Assembly: GCA_003343605.1 (NCBI GenBank)
Contig: QAKW01000069.1
Span: forward strand, 1-8,293
From: Clostridiales bacterium
GTDB taxonomy: Bacteria > Bacillota > Clostridia > Oscillospirales > QAKW01
Direction: 5' to 3'
DNA: 8,293 nt
Both the position numbers and the translations under genes were made by a program. Under the pieces are notes generated by a model. It did not search any database. It was not told the DNA's origin and saw nothing but the letters and a program-made list of their open reading frames with translations. Each line of letters opens with the position of its first letter. Positions within the stretch are counted from its first letter, which is position 1. This document shows, piece by piece, positions 1 through 6,250 of the stretch.

Positions 1-150
1 CCGGGAACCGTTCTTTCGGGTGCGGCGGTGCTGCTTCTTTGCGACCTCGTTTCCAAAATGTTCACCCTGCCTATAAACGCCATCACAGCACTGCTGGGAA
101 TACCCATCGTGGTGTGGGTGGTCTTGCGCAACAAATCCGTCACCGTATGA
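1..150 (+). CDS. FecCD-family ABC transporter permease, C-terminal fragment
   Basis: Frame 1 is open from the window edge to TGA at 148-150 and gives 49 residues, so only the C-terminus is present. It contains a hydrophobic stretch (SGAAVLLLCDLVSK), then LPINAITALLGIPIVVWVVLR, which is the typical last transmembrane helix and basic tail of FecCD/BtuC-type permeases that move iron-siderophore, haem or cobalamin across the inner membrane. The stop overlaps the start of the next gene as ATGA (147-150). This is translational coupling with the ATPase and supports a single transporter operon. The substrate cannot be told from this fragment. The family call rests on the LP-hydrophobic-LLG-P-hydrophobic pattern and on the neighbouring ATPase. 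Confidence 0.85.
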   Translation, partial: PGTVLSGAAVLLLCDLVSKMFTLPINAITALLGIPIVVWVVLRNKSVTV

Positions 151-905
151 TAGAGTTACACGATTTTTCCATAGGCTACGGGGAGCGTATTTTGCTCCGT
201 GAAGCCACCGTCGCCATAGAAAAGGGCAAGTTGACAGCCCTTATCGGACGTAATGGCACGGGGAAGTCGACGCTGCTCCGTGCCATCGCCGGTCTCAACC
301 GCTGTTATGCGGGTAAAATTCTGATCGGCGGACGTGATATCTCCGATATGAAAGTTCAGGAAATGGCTCGGACACTGGCATTCGTCACGACCGGACGCAC
401 GCGTATCGCCAACCTCAAATGCGAGGACGTCGTGGCTATCGGTAGAGCACCTTACACCAACTGGATAGGCAAAATGCAAAATGGCGACAAGGAGATTGTC
501 ATGCGGTCGCTCTCCTCTGTCGGTATGGAGGCTTACGCCGGCCGCACGATGGATAAAATGTCGGACGGCGAATGTCAGCGTATCATGATAGCCCGCGCTC
601 TGGCTCAATCGACACCCATTATCCTGCTCGACGAGCCCACCTCGTTTCTCGATATGCCCAATCGCTACGAATTATGCACGCTTCTGGCACGGCTGGCGCG
701 CGACGAAGGGAAATGTATCCTGTTTTCCACCCACGAGCTGGACATCGCCCTCTCGCTCGCCGACGCGATAGCTCTTATCGACTCGCCGCATCTGCATTGC
801 CTGCCAACCGAAGAGATGGTCTGCAGCGGACATATCGAACGGCTGTTCAGCAATGCCGCCGTGCGCTTCGACCCCGTGAGCGGGAGCGTGAAATCCAGAC
901 TGTAG
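147..905 (+). CDS. ABC transporter ATP-binding protein, FecE/BtuD type
   Basis: This is a 252-residue nucleotide-binding subunit that powers a metal-chelate or cobalamin importer at the inner face of the cytoplasmic membrane. Visible motifs in order are A-loop Tyr11, Walker A GRNGTGKST (34-42), signature MSDGE (138-142), Walker B IILLDEP (158-164), D-loop near 169 and the switch His196 in STHELD. The start at 147 was chosen over an in-frame ATG at 39 because it overlaps the permease stop as ATGA and places the first beta strand (MIELHDFSIGYG) correctly. The extra 36 codons would only re-read the permease gene. The usual Q-loop glutamine after the LAFV strand (77-80) is replaced by Thr-Thr-Gly, and the signature is MSDGE rather than LSGGQ. 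No terminator is obvious after the stop. Confidence 0.92.
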   Translation: MIELHDFSIGYGERILLREATVAIEKGKLTALIGRNGTGKSTLLRAIAGLNRCYAGKILIGGRDISDMKVQEMARTLAFVTTGRTRIANLKCEDVVAIGRAPYTNWIGKMQNGDKEIVMRSLSSVGMEAYAGRTMDKMSDGECQRIMIARALAQSTPIILLDEPTSFLDMPNRYELCTLLARLARDEGKCILFSTHELDIALSLADAIALIDSPHLHCLPTEEMVCSGHIERLFSNAAVRFDPVSGSVKSRL

Positions 906-1182
906 CCAGCTTCTGACAGACGGGCAGAGATGTGGGGATTTCCTCGATGATACATTCCGTCCGATATTTTTATTGAAAACTCACAAATGGATACCAATAT
1001 GTAAAAAGTTTGCAAAATATTTCATAAAGGCGATATAAAGTGTATTACTGTCTGTAAAATTCTTTTCTTAACCATCTTATTTTTTATAAATATCTGCATG
1101 GCTATTCAGTACCATGTGGATAGAATTAATATATTATATTTTATAATATTGATGTAGTTCAGTATAGATGTTGAACTATATT
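906..1182. other. AT-rich intergenic stretch, no gene seen
   Basis: The bases between the transporter operon and the remnant ORF become strongly AT-rich from about 960 and have stops in all frames on the plus strand. An open minus-strand reading over 665-1015 is an antisense shadow of the ATPase end. I see no convincing hairpin-plus-U-tract terminator, tRNA or promoter here. The composition change marks the left edge of the accessory region. Confidence 0.5.
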
Positions 1183-1186
1183 ATGA

Positions 1187-1462
1187 AACAACATACTGAA
1201 TTGCATACAACCGTTCCCCGGTGAAGAGCCTTGCATCGTTTATCTGAAGGCACAGCGAGAACAGTTCCGGGGAAATCATGAATTATCTTGCCATTTTCCG
1301 TTACTGAATGGCTACAATTATTATCAACGTATTCCTCTCATGGGGGAACATATCGCAATAAACAATGCCAAAAGGCTTCTACTGAATGTTCATCACAAAA
1401 TCAAAGAACAACTACCCAATAATTACACCTTGCTGCATTCTAACATAGCCTCTTGGATGTGA
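1187..1462 (+). pseudogene. Coding-looking remnant without a start codon, family not recognised
   Basis: An open frame runs from just after a TGA (1184-1186) to TGA at 1460-1462, giving 91 codons. It reads like real protein from about 1210: PFPGEEPCIVYLKAQREQF, then NGYNYYQRIPLMGEH, then KRLLLNVHHKIKEQ and TLLHSNIASWM. The amino-acid composition and codon choice are balanced rather than random. There is no ATG near the upstream end. An ATG at 1183 opens a different frame (MKQHTELHTTVPR) that stops at 1222-1224, so a frameshift near 1220 could join the two, or this may be the tail of a gene whose front was deleted. I do not recognise the family. The terminal LHSNIASWM has no clear match in memory. 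It could still be a chance ORF. Confidence 0.35.
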
Positions 1463-1500
1463 TGCGGTGCATGTTGTCGTAGCCCATCGCTAATTTGTAA

Positions 1501-2118
1501 TTATTCTTTCTGCTTTTTTTCCATACATAATCCAGATAGATCTTTATTTAAAATTTCCGACCTTAGAGCGTCCGAGATAAAAACCGTTGAATCAAAAGGG
1601 AAAATAAAAAACAAATCCAAATTAAAATTTTTGTTTAATACCACCTTGTCAACAGATACGCCAAAAGCCCCTAAACCATCATTATTTTTTTAAGCTAAAT
1701 AATGCTCAAAAGATTCTATTTTTATAGGTCCTTTGGGAAAAGTCCATTCTGTTTCCACAAATATTGATTTTGGAAAATCAATTAGCTTTACCATGTTAGG
1801 ACCATAAAAATGAATCCAATGATATTCGCGAACCTCTCCCTTTGATGTTACAATTGATGGAATATCGTTATAGGATAATATCCTATGGTGTTTAAAAATC
1901 TCTAATAAGCGAGAACTTACTAATAGGTCATTTCCAAGACTGCTTGTTGTGCTCAACAAATCTGTAAACTTCGCTCTATTTTTTAGCTTAAACTTTAATG
2001 TAGGAATAATCGTTAACTCCTTCCATGGGTTCAATTGCTGAATTGTGAAAGGAGTAGGACATTCAACCTGAGGATACTTTATTTCATCTGTTATTATTGG
2101 AGAAAGTGAGTAAAACAT
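1501..2118 (-). pseudogene. Imm11/DUF1629-like immunity protein, interrupted by an in-frame TAA
   Basis: Read leftward from ATG at 2118, the gene encodes 142 residues to TAA at 1690-1692. The same frame then stays open for 62 more codons to TAA at 1501-1503. Before the stop, NDLLVSSRLLEIFKHHRI (63-80) and IDFPKSIF (113-120) resemble the Imm11/DUF1629 family, whose members typically carry LVSEKLKELLE and an ID-x3-S-x-F segment. After the stop, KVVLNKNFNLDLFFIF (158-173) and DSTVFISDALRSEIL (176-190), then LSGLCM, resemble that family's C-terminal half. The likely full protein is therefore about 205 residues. Frame is unchanged across the stop, so this is a nonsense substitution, recoding or (less likely) a base-call error, not a homopolymer indel, although an A7 run adjoins it. 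The gene follows the Imm40-like gene by 18 bases. Family members neutralise polymorphic toxins. No cognate toxin is seen here. Confidence 0.6.
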
Positions 2119-2136
2119 ATTTGCAATTTTTAAACA

Positions 2137-2436
2137 TCAATTGGTTGAACGATCAAAAGTTTCGTTACTTAACCTTTCAACCAATTGATTATTTATATAT
2201 TCAAGAGCCACCTTACCGCTGCGATATACATAATCTATATATGATTCATGAAACATCTGTTCGCAATACCAACTATCATCGGTTGATGTTGGAGAATCAT
2301 CTACTAAGAGGAATACATCTCCACCAACGATGGGAATTCGTTGTTCGACAAATGAGCGCACTTTCATTATTGCAGTCTCATATGAATAGGCAATCCCGTC
2401 TATACCTAATTCATTAAGAACATAAGACAATTTCAT
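2137..2436 (-). CDS. Imm40-like immunity protein
   Basis: This small cytoplasmic protein has 99 residues, close to the usual length of Imm40, a family of immunity proteins of bacterial polymorphic toxin systems. Matching features are the opening GIDGIAYSYETAI (11-23), the central IPIVGGDVFLL (34-44), the DDSWYCE segment (53-59), and DYVYRSGKVALEYI (68-81), which fits the family's closing Y-x3-S-x4-A-x-x-YI pattern. ATG at 2436 is the only sensible start because an in-frame TAA lies immediately upstream. It is followed after 18 bases by the broken Imm11-like gene in the same direction and preceded by the ATPase gene 66 bases away, so it may be transcribed from the ATPase promoter or from an AT-rich promoter in that gap. 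There is no toxin gene beside it, which makes it an orphan immunity gene. The family call comes from remembered motifs. Confidence 0.68.
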   Translation of the reverse strand: MKLSYVLNELGIDGIAYSYETAIMKVRSFVEQRIPIVGGDVFLLVDDSPTSTDDSWYCEQMFHESYIDYVYRSGKVALEYINNQLVERLSNETFDRSTN

Positions 2437-2502
2437 TTAATCATTTGCTATTTTTGAAAAATCTATGATTATGTTGATTGTAAAAATTCCTCTCATCTGA
2501 AT

Positions 2503-3846
2503 CTACAATCCAGATAAATCCACCTTATAAAAGGTCGGAGCTGTACTGTCCTTTTCAAGAAACATCACCATATAGATAGGGGTATAGACGATTTTACCTG
2601 CAACACGCAGATTGTCGTTATTGAATACGACAGCTTCGTGCAGATTGTATTCTTCGCAATCCATGATATTGGACAAAGCGCGATGTATCTCGTAATCTTT
2701 ACCCGATTTTACTTCGATAGGCAGTACCTTACCGTTAAACTCAATGACAAAATCAAGTTCTCCGCGTTTTTTGTTGTTGTAATAATAGGGAGCAATTCCG
2801 TGAGCCACCAGTTCCTGCGCTACTGCATTCTCATAGATTGAACCAAAATTGATGTCTTTGTCGCCTTTTATAATCCGCATTTGAATACCCTCGGCATATT
2901 GGCTGGCCAACAAACCGATGTCATTTTGGAAGAGTTTGAACAGATTGCGCGAACGGGCAAACAGGAGCGGCATTTTCGGCTCCTCTACGTTATAGACAGG
3001 TAGCGCCACGCCGGCATTTGTCAGCCACAAGAAACTGTTCTCTATCCGGTCAAACTTTGCGTGTTCGTTCAGCCGTTTCAGGATGAAGCGTTTGTTTTTG
3101 GCGTTCAATTCGGGGGGAATAAGATTGAAAATCTCCTCGATATAAAGTTTGTTATCAGGATCATACCGGGCGATGTCACGTTTGTACAGCCGAATGATAT
3201 CCTGTTGCACTGCCATCACCTCTTGCAAGTTGTTGCTCTCGACATATTTGCTCACGGCTGCAGGCATACCGCCCACAACAAGATAGAGCCGGAACAGCTC
3301 CATAATCTTACCGTGGACAAACTCATCGACGGTGGTGCGATTCCGCCATGCCTCATGCAACGCTCCGATAACGACATCATTGATACCCACACACGAAATA
3401 AATTCTTCGAAATCAAGTGGAAACATATCCTTGACACCCATGTATCCGACCGGTTCAGAGCGCAGGTCTTTCAATTCTATGCCCAATAACGAACCGCTCA
3501 TGATATAACGATACGAACCGTCGTCTACCAAAAATTTGATTGCCGTAACGATGTCGGGACACTGCTGCACTTCATCGAAAAAGACGAGCGTTTCGCCCTT
3601 GATGAGCGGTACGGAGGTGATTGCCGAGAGACGGAACAGAATATCGCTGCTGCTCTTCGCTCCTTTGAATAAATCCACCGCTTCAGGCATCTCAACGAAA
3701 TTGATTTCAATAAAACTTTTAAATGTCTTGCCAAACTGACGAATGGAGTATGTCTTACCGATTTGTCGTGCTCCAGTAACAAGTAAGGCATTACGAGTGG
3801 TTTCGTAGTAATTGCGAATGTAAGCGTCTATCTTTCTTTTAAGCAT
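2503..3846 (-). CDS. ATPase with AAA_14 and DUF4143 domains
   Basis: This 447-residue protein belongs to a widespread family of archaeal and bacterial ATPases with no settled function. The N-terminal AAA_14 domain has Walker A GARQIGKT (25-32), Walker B TLVFFDEVQQCP (86-97) and a sensor-like YIMSGSLLG (114-122). The C-terminal DUF4143 domain carries RGELDFVIEFNGKVLPIEVKSGKD (from 361), with Asp365, Glu378 and Lys380 arranged like the D-x(n)-E-x-K core of a PD-(D/E)XK nuclease fold. Length is normal and the reading frame intact. It starts at ATG 3846, 63 bases after the TATATTTG promoter element. Its stop is 66 bases before the Imm40-like gene. Such genes often appear singly in accessory regions of Bacteroidales and carry no proven link to toxins or immunity. 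Whether the nuclease-like core cuts DNA is unknown. Confidence 0.9.
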   Translation of the reverse strand: MLKRKIDAYIRNYYETTRNALLVTGARQIGKTYSIRQFGKTFKSFIEINFVEMPEAVDLFKGAKSSSDILFRLSAITSVPLIKGETLVFFDEVQQCPDIVTAIKFLVDDGSYRYIMSGSLLGIELKDLRSEPVGYMGVKDMFPLDFEEFISCVGINDVVIGALHEAWRNRTTVDEFVHGKIMELFRLYLVVGGMPAAVSKYVESNNLQEVMAVQQDIIRLYKRDIARYDPDNKLYIEEIFNLIPPELNAKNKRFILKRLNEHAKFDRIENSFLWLTNAGVALPVYNVEEPKMPLLFARSRNLFKLFQNDIGLLASQYAEGIQMRIIKGDKDINFGSIYENAVAQELVAHGIAPYYYNNKKRGELDFVIEFNGKVLPIEVKSGKDYEIHRALSNIMDCEEYNLHEAVVFNNDNLRVAGKIVYTPIYMVMFLEKDSTAPTFYKVDLSGL

Positions 3847-3877
3847 AACCTGTTCTTGTTTATTCGATTATCCGATG

Positions 3878-3894
3878 CAGCAATTACATTGCTG
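3878..3894. promoter_or_regulatory. Perfect inverted repeat in the ATPase leader
   Basis: CAGCAAT, a three-base spacer TAC, and ATTGCTG form a perfect 7-bp inverted repeat. It sits just downstream of the predicted transcription start of the ATPase, about 30 bases before its ATG. It could be an operator or a small RNA hairpin in the leader. It is not followed by a U-tract, so it is not a terminator. Confidence 0.45.
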
Positions 3895-3908
3895 TCGCTT
3901 TTCCAATG

Positions 3909-3939
3909 CAAATATAAGGGAATTATGCCGTTTTTCCAA
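3909..3939 (-). promoter_or_regulatory. Bacteroidetes-type promoter for the DUF4143 ATPase
   Basis: Read on the minus strand, TTG (3939-3937) is followed after 20 bases by TATATTTG (3916-3909), an exact match to the Bacteroides TAnnTTTG -7 element at the spacing expected for the TTG -33 element. Transcription should begin near 3902, giving a leader of about 55 bases before ATG 3846. Confidence 0.72.
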
Positions 3940-3967
3940 GAATTATATTCGCAAATTTGCCGTTTTT
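3926..3967 (+). repeat. Direct repeat TGCCGTTTTT, two copies upstream of the ATPase promoter
   Basis: TGCCGTTTTT occurs at 3926-3935 and again at 3958-3967. The copies start 32 bases apart, about three helical turns. The first overlaps the -33 element of the leftward promoter and the second lies upstream of it, next to the 10-bp palindrome GCAAATTTGC (3951-3960). The arrangement suits a pair of binding sites, but no regulator is identified. Confidence 0.35.
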
Positions 3968-4020
3968 TCATAATATCATTTTATGTAATGAGGGGCAAGC
4001 AGCCATAATAGCCCTATTTT

Positions 4021-4106
4021 ATACGGCACCTCGCTGCTCTCCACCTCGAAAGCGGGTGTTTTCCCTCGTTCCGGCTCGGCGACTGCATCGCAACTATCTC
4101 CCCGGA
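4021..4106 (-). pseudogene. Decayed fragment of an ArdC-like gene C-terminus
   Basis: Bases 4021-4080 match 6501-6560 at 54 of 60 positions with no gaps, and a weaker gapped match continues to about 4106 (aligned to about 6586). In the leftward reading the fragment encodes ERGKTPAFEVESSEVPY where the gene at 6300-7786 has ERRKTPVFEMENSEVLY. Just upstream, a one-base loss relative to that gene shifts the frame. The remainder of the gene is absent on both sides, so this is a short gene relic lying between the ATPase promoter and hipBA. It is visibly richer in G+C than the sequence around it. The divergence shows that it is not a fresh copy. It may mark the scar of an earlier insertion or deletion. 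Confidence 0.72.
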
Positions 4107-4159
4107 AATCCGAAAAATCCACGAAATGCACCGCCTGAATTTTCGTATTTATCTATTTA

Positions 4160-4195
4160 TTACTATCTTTGCAACTGATAATATTTAAATAGTAA
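4160..4195 (+). promoter_or_regulatory. hipBA promoter with an inverted-repeat operator candidate
   Basis: TATCTTTG at 4164-4171 is an exact TAnnTTTG -7 element 25 bases before the hipB ATG. The -33 element is poor (TTTCG at 4141-4145, 18 bases upstream). TTACTAT (4160-4166) and ATAGTAA (4189-4195) form a 7-bp inverted repeat whose left arm overlaps the -7 element and whose right arm abuts the start codon. HipB proteins repress their own operon by binding inverted repeats, so this is a reasonable operator, though that is inference. Confidence 0.5.
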
Positions 4196-4196
4196 C

Positions 4197-4571
4197 ATGG
4201 CATTTGAGAAAGATAGAGATAATATGTTATCTGTATTGGATAGCTATACGCTTACCGACCCCGATGACATAGCCAGACAGATGGCGGGTGATTTCAGACA
4301 GAGACGCATAGAAAAGAATCTTACGCGGGAGCAGGTCGCCGCAAAATCGGGGGTGGCGATAAGCAACCTTGCCCGGTTTGAGCAAAAAGGCTTGATTTCG
4401 TTGAAGAATTTGATAAGCCTTGCTATGGCATTGGATTATGTCTCGGAGATAAAAGGCATTTTTTCCGTACCGAAATATGCCACGATGGAAGAGCTGACCC
4501 AAATACGCCGGAACAAAGGGAAGAAAAAAGCATATCGTAAATCAGACACGGACGGTTATGGTAAGGATTGA
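4197..4571 (+). CDS. hipB: HipB-like antitoxin, Xre-family helix-turn-helix
   Basis: This DNA-binding antitoxin of a type II HipBA pair is expected to bind and hold the HipA kinase inactive and to repress the operon. It has 124 residues, with an Xre-type helix-turn-helix at about 32-84: DFRQRRIEKNLTREQVAAKSG (32-52), recognition region VAISNLARFEQKG (53-65), then NLISLAMALDYVSEI (71-85). A lysine/arginine-rich tail (104-115) follows. The ATG at 4197 lies 25 bases after the -7 element and has no clear Shine-Dalgarno sequence, as is usual in Bacteroidetes. Its stop overlaps the hipA start by 14 bases (4558-4571), the coupled order antitoxin then toxin seen in hipBA operons. The assignment is firm because of the HipA partner. 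Confidence 0.87.
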   Translation: MAFEKDRDNMLSVLDSYTLTDPDDIARQMAGDFRQRRIEKNLTREQVAAKSGVAISNLARFEQKGLISLKNLISLAMALDYVSEIKGIFSVPKYATMEELTQIRRNKGKKKAYRKSDTDGYGKD

Positions 4572-5679
4572 CAGGTTACAGGTAGAGTATCACGGAATGG
4601 CTGTCGGCATACTGTCGCTGACGCCCGATAACCGGTTGTGCGCCTTCGAATACGACAAGGACTGGCTGGCCGGGGGATTCAGCATATCCCCTTTGGAACT
4701 GCCGTTGAAGCCGGGGGTGTTCATCGCCAAAGCGCAACCCTTTCACGGCAATTTCGGTATATTCGAGGACAGCCTGCCCGACGGTTACGGACGTTACCTG
4801 CTGCACAAGGCATTGATGCGTAAGGGCATCAACGACATGGACCTCTCGGCACTCGACCGCTTGAGCTTGGTCGGAGACGGCGGGATGGGTGCGCTGACCT
4901 ACAAGCCGGCCACGTTCATGGGAACGGATCAGGAGATGACCGATTACGACATGCTGCAAGAGAAAGCCCTGGAAGTGCTTGCAGAGCAACAGGACAGTGA
5001 TGCAGGCTTGCTGTTATACAATAGCGGCAACAGTGGTGGCGCACGTCCCAAAGCCGTCTTTTCGGACGATGAAGGCCATTGGCTGGTGAAATTTCGCCAT
5101 ACCTACGACCCGAAGGACATCGGCGTGCAGGAGTATCATTACAATGAGACGGCACGCAAATGCGGCATTACCGTTCCCGACTTCAAACTCACCAACGGGC
5201 GGTATTTCACATCGAGACGGTTCGACATAGATGAAACCGGAGAACGCATCCATACGGCTACTGCCGGCGGCCTGCTGTGCATATCTTTGGGAAACCCCGT
5301 GCTTGATTACGGCAACCTGCTTGCCTTGACCGGCTTCCTGTGTCAGGATGTCGGGGACGTGGAGGAAATGTACCGCAGGATGGTTTTCAATTATCTGACG
5401 GACAATAAGGATGACCACTGCAAGAATTTCAGTTTCCTAATGCATAAAGATGCGGCCGGCAAATGGTGCTGGCGGCTGGCTCCGGCATACGACCTGACCT
5501 TATGCCCGGAAGGATATAACGGCGAACACGCCACGTCCGTAAATGGCAAAGGGCGGCCCGTATTGGCTGATTTCTTGGCCGTAGGCACTAAAATCAAGAT
5601 GAAGGAGAATCGTTGCCGTGAGATTATCGGGGAAGTCAGGGCTTCCTGCGGTGACCTGTTGCGATACGATATAGGATAA
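4558..5679 (+). CDS. hipA: HipA-family serine/threonine kinase toxin
   Basis: The protein has 373 residues and appears complete. Studied HipA kinases phosphorylate glutamyl-tRNA synthetase or related targets, stopping growth and promoting persistence. The target here is not known. The N-terminal HipA subdomain includes FHGNFGIFEDSLPDGYGRYLL (about 62-82) and the DRLSLVGDGGMGAL segment (101-114). The glycine-rich loop is NSGGARPKA (158-166), aligned to GAQEK of E. coli HipA. Ser156 and Ser159 lie near the autophosphorylation position (Ser150 in E. coli). Lys178 in WLVKFR matches the ATP-binding lysine. DDHCKN (285-290) supplies Asp285 and Asn290, matching E. coli Asp309 and Asn314, and Asp312 in APAYD matches Asp332. 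All key kinase residues are present, so the toxin should be active. Expression is coupled to hipB by the 14-base overlap. Confidence 0.92.
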   Translation: MVRIDRLQVEYHGMAVGILSLTPDNRLCAFEYDKDWLAGGFSISPLELPLKPGVFIAKAQPFHGNFGIFEDSLPDGYGRYLLHKALMRKGINDMDLSALDRLSLVGDGGMGALTYKPATFMGTDQEMTDYDMLQEKALEVLAEQQDSDAGLLLYNSGNSGGARPKAVFSDDEGHWLVKFRHTYDPKDIGVQEYHYNETARKCGITVPDFKLTNGRYFTSRRFDIDETGERIHTATAGGLLCISLGNPVLDYGNLLALTGFLCQDVGDVEEMYRRMVFNYLTDNKDDHCKNFSFLMHKDAAGKWCWRLAPAYDLTLCPEGYNGEHATSVNGKGRPVLADFLAVGTKIKMKENRCREIIGEVRASCGDLLRYDIG

Positions 5680-5784
5680 GCAAAACCGCCAATCTGGTGA
5701 AAGTGGAGAATGGCAGTATATGGATTCCATGTACTTCTTTGTATGAAAGGTAACACGGAATAATATACTAAAAAATATTTGAAT

Positions 5785-6003
5785 ATGGAATGGAACAAAG
5801 ACTTAATCGGAGAAAATGCCGGTATCGTATGGAGAACCTTGTACAACAGCAAAATGTCATGGGAAGAACTGTTAAAAAATACAAGTCTTAAACCTTTGGA
5901 GTTGGCGAGTGCCATCGGGTGGCTTGCAAGAGAGGATAAAATATATATTTATCCTTATAACGGGATTCTGTATTTCGAAATCTACCAGGAACATTATTAT
6001 TGA
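5785..6003 (+). CDS. Small winged helix-turn-helix protein, DUF2582-like
   Basis: This 72-residue protein resembles the short winged-helix family DUF2582, common in Bacteroidetes. The diagnostic parts are LIGENAGIVWRTL (7-19), the helix MSWEELLKNTSL (24-35), ELASAIGWLAREDKI (39-53), and a short beta wing IYIYPYNGILYFEI (53-66). ATG 5785 was chosen because the family usually begins with two to five residues before LIGENAG. An upstream in-frame TTG at 5779 is less likely. It probably binds DNA as a small regulator, but no target is known for the family. It lies 105 bases after hipA in the same direction. I find no strong separate promoter, so it may be co-transcribed or an independent housekeeping gene beside the element. 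Confidence 0.75.
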   Translation: MEWNKDLIGENAGIVWRTLYNSKMSWEELLKNTSLKPLELASAIGWLAREDKIYIYPYNGILYFEIYQEHYY

Positions 6004-6250
6004 CAGAATAAAATAAAACTTTTCTTTGGAGCTGTTTACCCAATTATGCAAATCAATGCAATTTGCTGTATTCCTCTCTGGAGTGCATTGATGGCTTTCT
6101 ATTCGCTGACAGGATTCCCTCGCGATAGATCGCTATTCGCAATTGCTTTATAATGCCATATTTCAGTTCGTTATGGATACACATTTGGGCATTTGGCGAA
6201 TTTTTACTTAGGCATTTGGCCAAACCTGTTTCCGAGTTTTGCGCACAAAA
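6004..6250. other. Non-coding stretch between convergent genes
   Basis: No gene is supported between the winged-helix gene and the leftward ArdC-like gene. The plus-strand open frames that begin near 6153, 6193 and 6239 run into the antisense of the ArdC-like gene and have no family signature. The stretch holds a small inverted repeat, GCAAAT (6048-6053) with ATTTGC (6061-6066), without a U-tract. It also holds GCGATAGATCGC at about 6121-6132, the direct repeat given separately, and the terminator at 6245-6283. Confidence 0.5.
6188..6220 (+). repeat. Direct repeat GGCATTTGGC, two copies
   Basis: GGCATTTGGC occurs at 6188-6197 and 6211-6220, with starts 23 bases apart and an AT-rich spacer. 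It lies just beyond the terminator of the leftward gene. It could be a remnant of an element end or a pair of protein sites. Nothing else in the window carries the same decamer that I can see. Confidence 0.5.

Noticed and set aside
39..146. Upstream in-frame ATG extending the ABC ATPase by 36 residues
   Set aside because: It overlaps the permease coding sequence entirely, and the added residues do not resemble an ATPase N-terminus. ATG 147 gives the normal ATGA overlap.
1690..1692. Frameshift at the A7 run as the cause of the Imm11-like interruption
   Set aside because: The conserved segments on both sides lie in the same frame, so an indel of one or two bases is not needed and would break the similarity.
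2097..2417. 106-codon plus-strand ORF
   Set aside because: It is antisense to the Imm40-like gene, whose motifs are convincing on the minus strand.
3957..4178. 73-codon plus-strand ORF before hipBA
   Set aside because: It crosses the ArdC relic in the antisense direction and has no protein signature. The leftward reading explains the similarity to 6501-6560.
5779..5784. TTG start for the winged-helix gene
   Set aside because: ATG 5785 is two codons later and matches the usual family start.
6048..6066. GCAAAT/ATTTGC inverted repeat as a terminator for the winged-helix gene
   Set aside because: The stem is only 6 bp and AT-rich, and no U-run follows.
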